A program made the position numbers and the translations under genes. A DNA stretch of 64,000 nucleotides from Ilex aquifolium (lineage: Eukaryota; Streptophyta; Magnoliopsida; Aquifoliales; Aquifoliaceae). Positions 33,715 through 46,369 of this stretch are shown here, in pieces. The stretch lies in the NCBI GenBank assembly GCA_951799425.1, contig OX637398.1, forward strand, positions 16,092,270-16,156,269. The letters are read 5' to 3'. The notes beneath the pieces are model-generated. The model had not been told where the DNA came from. It saw only the letters and a list, made by a program, of their open reading frames with translations, and made no database searches. Position 1 is the first letter of the stretch. The number at the start of each line of letters is the position of its first letter.

Positions 33715-34828
33715 TGTTGGTTGTGGTATTCCAAATATAGTAAAATCACTTATTGAAATTTCTGATTTAAAACATGTAAAGTATAACAAAACAGTAACAA
33801 TCAAATGCGAAACAGTTACACATAAACAGTCTTAAACGAAAGAGTTACACGTAACTGTTTGTATAACCAATTTAAAAACTAACCCGATTGCAGAACAGGA
33901 ACTGTTATTGAACTTTAGGTAGATCAAGGCTAGTGTTTGACACTATGTCCTTAAGACAGATTTCGCCCCCACACACGGTGCTTATGGAATATCGAGCGTC
34001 TGTCTCCCAAGATACAATGATCTTAACAAGAGCAGAAGTAGCACTCAAATCTACTCGTCCAGCGAACCAAAAATTGTGTTGTGTACTCTCCAAATACAGA
34101 CTAACTTAATGCCGAAAATGCAATGCACTAATGTCTGCCTTAATGAATTGATGAATGAATTGAATGAATAAATCAGAATGGTAATGATCTTGGGTATTTA
34201 TAGACACGTTGGTGACTTTCCGGATAGCCACCATTACTAAAAGACACAACCCAGTATGAAAAGACATAACTCAATGCAAGGCAGAAGAAACCTGAACCAG
34301 TGCGATTCAACGGGTACCGAAAATTAATTTCGGGTCAGAAATTCTCGCTCAATTAATTAAATGAATTTTCTCCAAAAATATAGGGCTTGGTCTAAACCAC
34401 CCCAAGCCCGGCCTAGGTTGTGGCGTGGCGGGCGGGCAATGCGCGCGCGCGCGAGGTAGAACCGAAGGCATGTAGGTGCTCGCTCCGCTCATAAAACTGT
34501 GGTACCTCTTGGGGCCCAATCCCTTAGAGCAAACTTAGCTTATATATGTCCATGTAGAACTTCTTCCTCAACCAATGTGGGATTGGTGTCAAATCCCACA
34601 TTGCACATCCTTTATTTTCACATTTCAAGAGGGTCACTTTGAAGCCTATTTTCTTATTCATTTCTTACTCGATTTGAGCAAGTGAATATACTACATTATT
34701 CTCCTTACGGAGTAGAATATGGACCCATGAAAATTTATTCAAAACAACGAACGGGTCACACTTTAATTTAGGCTCAGAGTCGACCAAAAATTCAATTTTT
34801 ACTCTTAAAAATCTGTTTTGGTCCAACA
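33715..34828 (-). mobile_element. 5' LTR of the copia element
   Basis: 1114 bp, aligned with the 3' LTR along its length except for the missing block near 34284-34290. I could not find a standard initiator-Met primer site next to it at 33700-33714, so the primer is unidentified. Confidence 0.88.
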
Positions 34829-34833
34829 GTTGA

Positions 34834-35770
34834 CTCTTCTACAAATTCCATGTTAATTTTCTAGTCAGTATTGAGGGGTTCGTCTAATTTAGTGACAAAC
34901 CTATGGGGTTCCAAAGTAATTTTTCCTTTTTTTTTGGGTGGGAGTGGGAGTGGGAGGGGATTTTCTCCAGGCCCGTTTGGTCATTGGAATAGTAAATATG
35001 CAACAAAACTTTAGAGAATTATAAATTACAGTTTTACCCAAGAAGAACTATATAACATTAAAGTAGAATTCTTGCATGCAGACATGTTATGGGTCAGAAA
35101 ATCTATTCATCCTAACCAAAATCCTATGTTTTGTCTCACCCCACATTTTTAAATCACAAGCTTGAAAGTTACTGGTAGAGATTACTTACATTTAAAAGTG
35201 TCAAAATATGACACGATTCATTAACATAACACAAAATTATATAGTTTGAGTTTTCCTTAATCCACCCATTTTGTAAATGAGTGAATTCGACACAATACAA
35301 TTAATAAACAAACCGGGTACAGGTGAAACCAATCAAAAGAAATACACGACACATACTCGTTTATATGCTAGTTATATACGACACCAATCCAATATGCCGT
35401 GATTCGTTAAACACGAATTTATAAACAAATTAAGTATAAATAGAATGTTTTTTAACACACCCCGATAAAACCCGACACGAACCCGCCTAATCGAACACAA
35501 TTTACAGAAAAAAATGATTTACAATTTTTTCGTTTCAAATGAGTGCTATACTCATCAAATTTTTCACCTTTTATTTTGCACAAAATTATAGGGGGAGCTT
35601 GGATTAGTGGGTATGATTGACTTGTGCTAAAAATCGAATAAAATTGTGTCATATCATTTATGTAAGAATTTGGTGCATGCATGCTTCTATTTTTTTTTTG
35701 TTAAGATTTGTCTAATAACAATTCGAAACAAATGTTTCATTATCAATAGGCCTTACCCTGTCTCATCGAA
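34834..35770. other. No gene seen
   Basis: AT-rich. Contains sequence resembling the ACACGA/CCGACACG repeat type seen at 53270 and 55300, near 35210-35480, probably a remnant of the same repeat class. Confidence 0.4.
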
Positions 35771-35773
35771 CCC

Positions 35774-35787
35774 TGTGTGTGTGTGTG

Positions 35788-35831
<44 letters not shown>
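35774..35831 (+). repeat. Compound microsatellite (TG)n-(GA)n
   Basis: About 7 TG units followed after TTT by about 20 GA units. Confidence 0.95.
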
Positions 35832-35833
<2 letters not shown>

Positions 35834-35842
35834 GATGATGGA

Positions 35843-36020
35843 GTTTATAGTGACAGCATTGTTTGGATGTGGTTGTAATGGTTTGGAAGATTAGGGACAA
35901 AAGATTTCCTCGGGCTGGGCCAGACATGGGATACCACTCGAAAGTAAACAGCTCATCCAGAATCAAAAGGGCACTTTAGTGGGCCCTATGAAAAGCCGCT
36001 TTCAGGTAGGGTCCATGGGC
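35843..36020 (+). repeat. Left arm of a dispersed inverted duplication
   Basis: Shares TTATAGTGACAGCATT, CCTCGGGCTGGGCCAGAC and AAGCCGCTTTC-like stretches, in reverse complement, with 38141-38310. About 2.1 kb separates the arms. Confidence 0.75.
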
Positions 36021-36504
36021 CCATCACTCCCCAAAGATGCGAGGACAAAGGCGCCCAATGAAAGGACTTGGAAAAAAACGCCTATAAGGAACCACGAAAT
36101 CAATGGGCACGACATTTCTTGGCGAGTGTGGAACACCTTCCCCTCCCAGTCCCAGCCATGAAAACCCCCTAACCTTTGATTGGATTTGAATTGAATTTCA
36201 TTTGATCCGAACTCAAATTCTAATTTAACTTTTAAATTCTGACTTTGAAATATCGACTCTTATTTAAATAAAAAATTTGAGTCAAAAATAAAGATGATTG
36301 GACAAGTTATATTATAATTTATATATTTATATATATAATAATTTAGATCGAATCATAACTGGATCAAAACTTGGTATAATCTATTGAGAATTTGTGAAAC
36401 ACGAAATATCATATTCGGATCCGAATTTGAGTAATAAATGAAAATTATTAATTATTAATAAAATTTAGATTCAAATCTATTTAGATCAAAACTCAATCAA
36501 TTAA

Positions 36505-36950
36505 GGGCTTGCTTGGTATGTTTTTTGCGAGGGGTTTGGATTGGATTGTCCAAATCCGGGTTTGACCCAAAGATGGAATTCAAAGATAGGATTCAACATT
36601 CAATGCTATCCATACCCATGTTTGGTATGCGCAGGGATATATGATTATTATGATAATATATTTGTATATAAATAACTATTTTGCCCCTTAACCAATTTGT
36701 ATATATGAGGTATATAGGATATATAGGGGTATAAATGTCATTTGCATGTTAAACCCCCAAACCAACATATAAAACCCACCCCCCCTTTGGGTTTCATGAA
36801 ACTCAAATATGAGGGTTTCATGACCGGACCATGAGCGGGCCGGGTTTGAAATCCTATCCATACTTTACACATATCAAACATGGGTTTAAGGGGGTTTACT
36901 CCCCAACCCATGTTCTCAAACCCCCCCAAATCCCCATACCAAACAAGCCC
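36505..36950. mobile_element. Tourist-like MITE (copy B)
   Basis: 446 bp with inverted ends GGGCTTGCTTGGTATG and GGGCTTGTTTGGTATG, flanked by TAA (36502-36504 and 36951-36953), the PIF/Harbinger-type duplication. It has no coding capacity. Copy A is at 22768-23144. Confidence 0.85.
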
Positions 36951-37189
36951 TAAGGGTCTTGAGTGAATGGGGGTCAATAGGGGCGCGTGGATATTCAAAA
37001 CATAGAAGAGTGAGGAAGGTAAAAAGGACGATAAAGTGTGGACCCCAAGTATGTGTCAGATGGTTGGTGAGAGGTAGACCCTAGAGTAAATATTGGGGTA
37101 GTATTATAGGTGAGAAATTTCTGTCACTATCCCCATTTTCACTCTCTGTATATCGTCACCCATGTTTGAGTCTCTGTCCACTTTTCAGT

Positions 37190-37340
37190 TTATCTCTGTC
37201 AATGATGCTCAGATCCCCATGCATCTTGTGAGCCCTTCCTTGATTTCTGCGCCCATCATATCATATCCAAGTAGCTATCTATGAGCCAACGGGAAAATAG
37301 CTTAAGCCGACCAGGCCATAAACATAAAAGATTCATAAGT
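37190..37340 (+). repeat. Unrecognised dispersed segment, copy 1
   Basis: CTCAGATCCCCATGCATCTT, GAGCCAACG and AGCCGACCAG are shared in the same order with 59085-59270. No protein family is recognised. Confidence 0.6.
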
Positions 37341-37783
37341 TGAAAGCTAAAGAGTTGTCTAAAAACATGGGTTCAATAGTGTATGTATGTGTTTTATTTC
37401 TACCTGCTCTTTGTTTTTGGGTCGATCTTTATCTTATAGACACTACGAGACAATTAAGCATGGCATAGAAAGTGGAAGCTTGAGCTTTCTGCCTTAAACT
37501 CTCTTCATTCAATCAATTTATGATATATTATTACACAAAGATTCAACCACTACTAATTACTAATTACTTTGTAGTAGCGTTGTAACTGAAATCTTGAGCC
37601 AATGAATTTCTTTAAAAGCATGTTTTCATATCCAAATTCATTGGAAGAAAGAGGAATATTTATTTTATGAACTTCAAAAATCTACCCAAAATATTTTGAT
37701 ACTTATCCTTCAAGACTATGCTTGATATCGACATATATATGCACTTATCAAATACAATGATCCTAAACTAGAATAGACAAAAC

Positions 37784-37785
<2 letters not shown>

Positions 37786-37822
<37 letters not shown>
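37786..37822 (+). repeat. (CT)n microsatellite
   Basis: About 18 CT units. Confidence 0.95.
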
Positions 37823-37825
<3 letters not shown>

Positions 37826-38140
37826 AGGCTTGAAAGTTACCGGTGGATATTACTTCCACCAGTTTGCAAACGAAATTACGGCGTCAGAATATCTTGATGA
37901 ATGTATTTCTCACAATTGTTGATAACCAAGAAAATCATTCTTCACTCACCTATAATTTGTATAACGAAATGAAAAAAAAAGTTTACATTTTTTGTTTGCT
38001 TTATTGAGACTTAAAAAATTGAGATCGCGTGCCCATGGAGTTTTGTAGTTGAGTTGCATGGGGTGGAATTCTACAATCGCTAAGAGATCGCGTGTCCATG
38101 GAGTTCTTAGTTCCATATAGGCGCACCGTTTGCCAGCCCA

Positions 38141-38310
38141 TTCGGGCCCACCAGAAAGCGGCTCTTCCTATGGCCCACTTAAAGGGGCACTTTTTCTTCT
38201 AGATGAGTTGTGTTCGGTGGTGTCCCAAGTCTGGCCCAGCCCGAGGAATCCTCTTGGCCTTGTCTTCCAGGCCACTATCACCACACCTAGTCAATGCTGT
38301 CACTATAAGC
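38141..38310 (-). repeat. Right arm of the inverted duplication
   Basis: Reverse-complement partner of 35843-36020, with small gaps. Confidence 0.75.
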
Positions 38311-38432
38311 TTCCTCTTTCACTTTTTCTTGTGACCTTGAATTCTCTCACATATTTCTTTTTTATTGTGGATTATTCGGACTAGCTTACGTTTACATTGT
38401 CTTATCCTTTCTCGGGTTCAATCAAAGTCCTA

Positions 38433-38850
38433 GTAGTCTGTTCTCAAAATGGTCCCAACTTTCTATGCAGAAAGGGAAAGAGAAATAGAAAGAAAGATGA
38501 AAATGTTCGATGTGCTTGTTTCCGAGCATGTAGACACCTTGAAAATAAATGTTATTTGAATTTGAGCAACTGTCACTAATCATCTTATGTTATGAACCGA
38601 TCATTCTTGCCCATGACAAAAGAAAAGTGATTAGGTGCCTCCCGGCGAGGGCTCAATTAGATGCTTGATGGCGACTGAATTTTTCAATTTTTATGTGTAT
38701 CCGAATGTCTTATCGCACTCGTCTAATCTTCGTGGACACTAGGAAATACTCCTACCATATGCACCATATAATTACCGAGATGAAGTCCTGGGATGCAGAG
38801 GCAGAGCTACATGTGAAGGTCTGAGGACAGTTTCCCTCACTGACTTTTGA
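38433..38850 (+). repeat. Split copy of a segment found inverted at 59975-60120
   Basis: AGTCTGTTCTCAAAATGGTC to AAAGATGA (38433-38500), and GATGAAGTCCTGGGATGCAG onward (38783-38850), are contiguous in the copy at 60 kb but separated here by about 280 bp. The extra DNA looks like an insertion. Its identity is unknown. Confidence 0.55.
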
Positions 38851-38859
38851 GCAATTGTT

Positions 38860-39560
38860 GACCTTACCCTACGGGTAAGAATTATAATATTTTATCTTCC
38901 TATCGAATATTTTGTGAAAGAATTTTTTCTTAGTCTATCCTACCCGATCAAGTGTACTATTCCTATCCGAATTCCGTCAAAAACAATCGGGTACGAAGTC
39001 GGATAGGAAATCGGGTGAACACATATTTTTTAGTTATTAATTTTTGGATCATTTTAATAATTTAATTAAGTAACATGCACCAATTAACTAACACAATAAA
39101 CCAATAACACTAAAAAAAACACAATAAATTCGATAATACATAAACAATTACAATAAAACACAACAAGAAAATCATAAACATCAATACATCATATATACAA
39201 AAGCCATAAATATCAATAAAACATTAGGATTTTTAAATTTTAATTTTTAGGGATTAATTAACAATTGAATTAAGTAATTGATTTTAATTCACAACATGTA
39301 TAAGCCATATAAGTAAGCATGAAAATAAAGAACCTAAGCAATTTTAGTACAAGAAACATGAAGAATGAGGATAGAGATAGTTAGTTAACATAAAAATTAT
39401 ACGTGGTAATATAGATTTGGTGAACTCTAAATCAGTTAAAAGTTGTTTAATGAAATAAATATCAAACTTGGACAGATTCCAAACTATATTACGGAAGATG
39501 ATTGTTGATTTTCTTGGAATTATTGTAGGCAATGGTATGAGAGTGAACTGCACCAATGAA
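38860..39560. other. No gene seen; AT-rich flank of a solo LTR
   Basis: No recognisable coding sequence or repeat family on either strand. Confidence 0.4.
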
Positions 39561-39565
39561 ACATT

Positions 39566-40667
39566 TGTTGGACCAAAACAGATTTTTGGTCGATTTTGAG
39601 CCTAAATTAAAGTAGGACCCGATTATTATTTTGAATAATATTTCGTGGGTTCATATTCTACTCCATGAGGAGAATAATGTAGTATATTAATTTGCTCAAA
39701 TCGAGTAAGAAATGAATGAGAAAATAGGCTCCAAAGTGACCCTCTTGAAGAGTGAAAAATAAAGCAAAGTGCAATGTGGGATTTGACACCAATCCCACAT
39801 TGGTTGAGGAAGAGATCCAACATGGGCATATATAGGCCAAGTTTGCTCCATAGGTTGGGCCCCAAGGGGTACCATAGTTTTATGAGCGGAGCGAGGACCT
39901 ACATGCCATTCAGTTCAACCACACACGCGCGCGCCGCCCGACCAAGTCGGGTCGGGTGTGGGTTAGACCAAGCCTAATTTTTTGGACAAAATTCGTTTAA
40001 TTAAATGGGTTTAATCCGAAATTGATTTCCGTATCCATGGATCGCACTACAGTTATTCTCTTGGTGTCTACTGGCTGTTGATTTATTCCTAGGTTGCGTC
40101 TGTTAGAGTGGTGACTGTCCGGAAAGTCACCAAAGGGCCAATAACTACCCAGGATCATTACCATTCATTAACACTTAATTTCATTCGGTCATTTTCATTA
40201 AGGGAGACAGTGCATTACATTAGACAGACTGTGCATTGCATTTTCGGCATTAAGGCAGTGCATTTGGAGAGTACACAACACAAGTTTGGTTCGCTGGACA
40301 GATAGATTGGAGTGCTACTTCTATCTGTGTAAAGATCATTGTATCCTGGGAGGCAGGCGCTCGAGATTCCATAAGTACCGTGTGTGGGGGCGAAATCTGT
40401 CTTAAGGACATAGTGTCAAACACTAGCCTTGATCTACCTAAAGTTCAATATCAGTTCATGTTCTACAATCGGGTTAGTAATTATATTGGATTATACGAAT
40501 TGTTACATGTAACTGTATACTGTAACTGTTTCGTTCAAACTATATTCTGTGCAAAATTGGACGATTTGATTGCTACTGTTTTTTCCTTTTGCATTACATA
40601 TATCATATCAGAAGTTTCAATAAGTGATTTCACTATATTTGATATCTGGAATACCACACGGACAACA
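39566..40667 (+). mobile_element. Solo LTR of the copia family, opposite orientation to the full element
   Basis: Begins TGTTGGACC and ends CAACA, aligning along 1.1 kb with the reverse complement of 27781-28965. It is flanked by ACATT (39561-39565 and 40668-40672). The open frames inside it are not genes. Confidence 0.92.
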
Positions 40668-40672
40668 ACATT

Positions 40673-41470
40673 AATAAAAAACTATGAATGAGTAGTTACC
40701 GTTAGAATGATACATACTAATATGATTGTTTTGAACTTTAAATACCTAAGCAAATTCTAAACTCAACTATATATATAGTCATGCATGCACACTGTCAATC
40801 ATCTTTAAGTGGGAGTCGTGAGAGAGAGCAAATATTTTGCTTTCTTCTCTGTCTACTTGCTAATCAGTTTTTTTCTATAACTTACTGGACTGGAACTGGG
40901 CTGATGATTGAGGTGGAAGACGCAAGAGATGGAGACGTGAGTGGGAAGTGGGTTGGTTGTTTCATAGGGGAGACGATAATAGAGAGAGATAAACGATAGG
41001 AAATTGATAAGAAAGTGACACTAAATAATCTTTTATATTTACCTTTTAAACTATTCAACGATAAGCTAATTCAAAAATTGAAAGAAAGATTAGTAAAAGT
41101 GCAAGTTAAAGTAAGAGCCGGGTGGGAGGAAAATTCAGAGACGGGTCGAGACAAACATGGGTAGTGAGAAAAAGGAATAATTGTGCTCTTAGTTAAAATG
41201 AGTTATCTAATTAATTAAAAATTTTAAACATTACAAAAAATAGATACAGTCTATTAATGTGAAGCCACATAAGTTTTTAGTAATTAAAAACTAAAAAATT
41301 AGGATGGTTAAAACGGAGGCTTCTACTTGTTTCTTGTTTGTAGATACATCTCTTTACAGGGTATTAAATTAAAATTCTAAAACATACGCCAAATTTTGTT
41401 GAAATTGCAGTGGGGGCAACTATTACCATTGCCTCCACTCTGGCCCTGAATTTTGGGTATAGTATCTAAT
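40673..41470. other. No gene seen
   Basis: A 72-codon frame at 40781-40999 has no recognisable motif and I do not call it a gene. Confidence 0.4.
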
Positions 41471-41475
41471 TTTAT

Positions 41476-42960
41476 AGGAAAAATTTCATCCACATCCCAT
41501 CTAGTTAGGTCTAAATTTAATGACTCTTTCTCGATTATGAAACTTCACTGCACCTCCTTTGGATTTATACTTTCAAATCAAAAACACCTTATTAATGGTA
41601 ACTTCTAATTTTGCCAATACATAAAGTAACGATTTGACTATATATTTTTTGAAAATGTCAAAACTATTTTTTGTTATGTAAATAGATTAAAATGCCCTCA
41701 ACCCTTAGGAAAAATTTCATCTACACCACCTATAGTTAGGTCTAAATTCAATGACACCTCCTCTCGATTCTAAAACTTTACTGCATACCCTTCTGGTTAT
41801 ACTTTCAAATCAATGACACCCCCTTAACTGTAATTTTTGCCTCTGCTAGTAGATAAAGTAATGATTTGACTAAATATTTTGTAAAAATGCCAAAATTACC
41901 TTTTGTTACTTAAATGGACTAAAATGCCCACAATTCTTTCTCATTATATATGCCCTAGCCAACCAGTAAGCGTGATTTTTATCATTATATTATCCTAATA
42001 AATTTTTTATCATTTTAAAGCGCTGCATGATAATTTTGTTATAATATTAGTCATCATATTATCACTCATTTAATTACATAATTGAGTTATAATTAAAAAT
42101 ATTTTTTCTATAATAAAAATTACATCGATAAAGTCAATGTCAAAATCTCATCCATTTACAACTCATCTGATATCGTCTGTCCTCCACAACGTCACTTGAC
42201 TACCCTTCACACATCACTTTTCATATATAAAATTTAAATATTATTTGATAAAATTTAATATTAATTGAATAAATTTTGTTTTAATTTGATAAAATTAAAT
42301 ATTAATTCAGTGTTGATTTGATAAAATTTAATGTTAATTGAATAAATTTAAATGTTGTTTTATTGAAATTGAATGTTTATTTAATGTTAAATTAAATAAC
42401 TGACATTAATTTGATAAATTTAAATGTTAAATTAATGAAATTTAATATTATATTTAATATACTAAATTTTAATTTAATAAAATTAAATGTCAATTTGGTA
42501 TTGATTTGATAAAATTAAATAATAATTTAATGTTAAATTAAAGAAATAATATTAATTTGATGAAATAAAATATTAAATTAATATAACTAAATACTAATTT
42601 GAAAAAAATAAATATCAATTTGTGTTGATTTGATGAGATGAAATGTTACTTTAGTTTAAATTAAATAAAAGACATTAATTTGATAAAATTAAATATTAAA
42701 TTGATGAACCTAAAAGTTAATATAAAAAAACTAAAAAGGGATGCATTAAAATTTCAGAATCGGAAGGGAATATTGCTAAAGATTTGTCTATTTATAAGAG
42801 GTGTCGTTGAAATTATATCTATTTATTTATTAGAGGTGTGGATAAAATTTACCCTATAAAATATTCAGGGGTATTTATATAAATTAACAATAGCCGTTAA
42901 TGTCGTAACCCGACAAATAATGATAAGGAGTGACACTGAAATTTTAAAATTAAAAGAGAG
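41476..42960. repeat. Foldback-like repeat block with an AT-rich core
   Basis: Two tandem units of about 230 bp (41476-41705 and 41708-41940) share GAAAAATTTCATC, TTAGGTCTAAATT and ATAAAGTAA. Between about 42230 and 42720 lies a degenerate AATTTGATAAAATTAAAT minisatellite. The right side (42770-42960) has weak inverted similarity to the left units. Confidence 0.55.
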
Positions 42961-43109
42961 TGTTGTTGAATATAGACATAAGCACAAAAAGTTCGGATGA
43001 ATTTTTCTCAATTTTATATTATACAATTATCTTGTCTGGAGGGGATATGGGGACCCTCACTCAAATCTCATCTATATTGCTCTTCTCTCACCTGTCACCT
43101 GTCACCTGT

Positions 43110-45320
43110 CAAATCTGCCCTTAATTATGGTAAATTGCATACAATTTTACAAAATTTCACTCTAGTGGCTTGTGATCGATCACAAACTTATTATTTTTCA
43201 AAAAAATTTGGGAGAGACTACTGCAACCTTGCGATAGATCACAAGATCTTAGGATAGATCGCAAATATTTTGGAAATAAAAAATAATAATTTCGATATAT
43301 TCTGAATAATAATTTTGATATATTCTAAAAAATAATAATATTTATTCTAAAAATATATTCCGAAAAAAATTAATGAATTTAATGTTTATTTTCATCCAAT
43401 TCATCAAATTAACCCCAAATTAACATTCAATTTCAACAATTTAAAATTCATATTCATCAGATTAATAATAAATCCACCTTAAATTTTATTTATTAATACT
43501 CAATTTCATCCAAATAAAACCAAACTGACTGTCAATTTTATCAAATTAACATTGAAATTTCAAATTTTAAAATTTAATTTCATCTAAATAAACAGCAAAT
43601 TAGCATTTGATTTCATCAAATTATAATTAAATTGCATCAAATTAAAAATAAATTAGCTTTTAATTTAATTTATTTATAGTTTCAGAAATTTAATACCATA
43701 TAGACAGCCATTTTTATCAAATTAACATAAAATTTTATGAATTTAACATTCAATTTCATCCAATCCATTAAATTAACACTAAATTAACATTAGATATCAT
43801 CAATTCAAAATTTAATTTCATCAAATTAATATCAAATCACTATCAACTTTATTTATTAAAATCAAATTTCATCAAATTAACATCAAATTGACCATTAATT
43901 TTACTGTGTCAAAATTCAATTTCATCAAATTAACATCAAATTCACCTTCAATTTTACTTATTGATTTCAGACAATTTTATCAAGTTAATAATCAATTGCA
44001 TCCAATTTGATGACCAATTCATTAAATTAATACTAAATTAACATTCGATTTCATTAAATTAATACCAAATTAATTACCAATTTTATCACATTAATATCAA
44101 AATTCATCAAATTGACAATCAATTTCATCCGATTAAGATTCAATTCAATAAATCAACATAAATTAATATTCGATTTCATCAATTAAAGTTTTAATTTCTT
44201 CAAATTAACACGAAATTAATCTTCAATTTTATTTTTTAAAATTGAATTTCATAAAATTAATACCAAATTGACATTTAATTTTATCAAATTAACATTAATA
44301 TTCATAAATTTGACATTCAATTTCATTTGATTGACATTCAATTCATCAAATAAACACCAAATTAATATTTAATTTCATCAATTCAAAATTCAATTTCACA
44401 AAAAGCAAGAATCAAATGTTAAATTGATTATTTTGGTGATAATCTGATGAATTGAATGTTAGTTAGATGAAACTAAATGTTAATTGTATGAAATTGAATG
44501 TTAATTTGATGAATTGATTATTAATTTGAAGAAATTTAAGGTCATTTTGAATGTATATTACATGAATTAAATAGAATTGAAGGTTAAATTAACAAATTTA
44601 GTGCTAATTTGATGAATTGAATATTAGTTGGATTAAATTTAATGTATAATCTATGAATTACAATATTAATTGAAGATTAATTGCCAAAAAATAAGTCAAG
44701 AATACATGTGATCGATCCGAAACATTCTTTTAATAAGTCAAGAATACCTGTGAATTTTATATTAATTTTGGTGAAAGTGAATTTTGAATTTGTGAAATAG
44801 AAAGTTTATTTTTTTTAAAATTTTAAATTTTATTTTGAATTGACTAAATTTTTAATTGGTGAAATTAAATTTTATGAATGTTTATGATTTATCACAAGAA
44901 CTTGAGATTTATCACAAGGTTATAGTAGTCTGCCCCAAAAGTGGTTTCCTGAGAGATTGTGATCGATCATAGAGTAAAACGATAGATCATTGTACTTCAT
45001 GACAATTTTTTTTTTCTACGAAAAAAAATTGCTGTCGATCCTATATTTTTGTGATAAATCATAGTACTATATTTTTTGTGATCTATCCCCATAGATTAGG
45101 ATCTATCGCAAAAGTTTAGAATATACCTTAAAATGTTAAAAGAATGTTTGGGATCGATCCCAACTATTTGGGATCGATCACAAGTATCATTGACTCAATT
45201 TTTTTTGAAAAATTGTAAGTTTTGGATCGATCACAATTGTCTATGATCGATCACAAGATTACTAGAGTGAGATTTAACAAAACCTTGGACAATTTACCAC
45301 ATTTGAGGGTAAGTTTTCAA
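43110..45320. mobile_element. Foldback element with inverted ends and GATCGATC palindromes
   Basis: The left end (GGTAAATTGCATACAATTTT, then TTTCACTCTAGTGGCTTGTG) matches the reverse complement of the sequence before 45320. The interior holds a degenerate minisatellite of about 20 bp at 43370-44400, in which TTCATCAAATTAACAT recurs, then at about 44430-44660 the same motif on the other strand. Variants of TTGTGATCGATCACAA recur near both ends. There is no coding sequence. No target duplication was identified, so the exact limits are uncertain. Confidence 0.55.
43170..43185. other. Perfect 16-bp palindrome TTGTGATCGATCACAA
   Basis: Related sites occur at about 44955, 45155-45185, 45228-45262 and 46010. 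It is the consensus of a recurring motif in this block. Confidence 0.8.
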
Positions 45321-45559
45321 CAATTATGGATAAATTTATAAATTTAGAGGTTAATTTACGACTGTTTTGATTAATATTACAACTGTTTTGGTTAATATTA
45401 TGTAATTCTGGGTAACATTACGAGGATTAAGGGTAAATTTACGACAAAAAGAGGTTAAATTAAAACTGTAGTGAATAAATTTACCACAATTGGGGAAATG
45501 TTATAATATTAAAGGAAAAATTTATTATAATTCAGGGTTAAATATAATGATTATGTAAA

Positions 45560-46230
45560 ATTTTCACTATTGATGTAAATTTCTCACTAATGTTATACAT
45601 TTATCATTGATGTTGTAATTTTGCCCACTGCTGTGTTAATTTTTCCCACAAATATTGTAAGTTTAGAATGATTGTAGTTAAGGTTATTAGTATATAGACA
45701 AATTTTACTTTTATTTTGGTTAATATTATGAGAACCGCAGATAATAATATAAACTTAAAGGTAAATTTACGATATCAATGGGATGCACTAGTGTTATATT
45801 TACGACAAATGTAGTTAAAAGTGTCAATCGTACTTTTACCACCATATTGAGCAAAGTTTGCCCACTACTGTTGTAATTTACCCACTGTTGTTGTAAATTT
45901 TTCACTGATGTTGTAAATTGTTCATTGATATTGTAAATTTGTCCACTACTGTTGTAAATTTTTCCACTGATGTTGTAATTTTTTCACTAATCGATCAGTT
46001 AATATTAGTGATCGATCACAAACCCACAAAATATAGTTTTGGTACTTTAAATGGTGGTAAAAATTTGCCCACTATTGTAGTAATTGTGTCTCTTACTGTA
46101 GTAAATTGTCCATTGATGTTGCAATTTTGTCCACTATTGTTGTAAATTTTTCACTGATGTTATAATTTTTACCACTATTGTGGTAATTTTGTTCACGACT
46201 GTTGTAAATTTTTCACTAATGTTATAATTT
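45560..46230 (+). repeat. Degenerate roughly 20-bp minisatellite (TGTTGTAAATTTTTCACTGA)
   Basis: Many imperfect units of the pattern TGTTGTAA followed by a T-rich stretch and CACT, interrupted near 45680-45850. One GATCGATCACAA site lies at about 46010. Confidence 0.75.
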
Positions 46231-46369
46231 TGTCCTCCATTGACAATTTTTTTGGTATGGCACCGAAATATTTTATTTCCGTACTGTACTCTGGTCCTTT
46301 ATTGTTCTATTGACCCACTTCATTCATTGACTTAAGCGTCAGATTTCAACAAATACCACAACGGTGCCC

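Larger units (their letters stand above)
27781..34828 (-). mobile_element. Ty1/copia LTR retrotransposon, complete structure, decayed coding
   Basis: 7048 bp with LTRs 27781-28965 and 33715-34828, TGTTGG and CCAACA termini, and GTTGA duplications on both sides. On the minus strand the order is gag, protease, integrase, reverse transcriptase, RNase H, which is the copia order. The reading frame is interrupted by at least nine stops, many explicable by C-to-T or G-to-A change. The LTRs differ by indels as well as substitutions, so the insertion is old. Solo LTRs of the same family occur at 39566 and 51140. Confidence 0.95.

Noticed and set aside
40380-40691. 103-codon plus-strand frame
   Set aside because: It lies in the solo copia LTR, has no family match and runs past the LTR boundary.
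41476-46230. Possible centromeric or subtelomeric satellite
   Set aside because: The repeats are short, degenerate and strand-switching, bounded by inverted ends, and cover under 5 kb. There is no telomere-type repeat.
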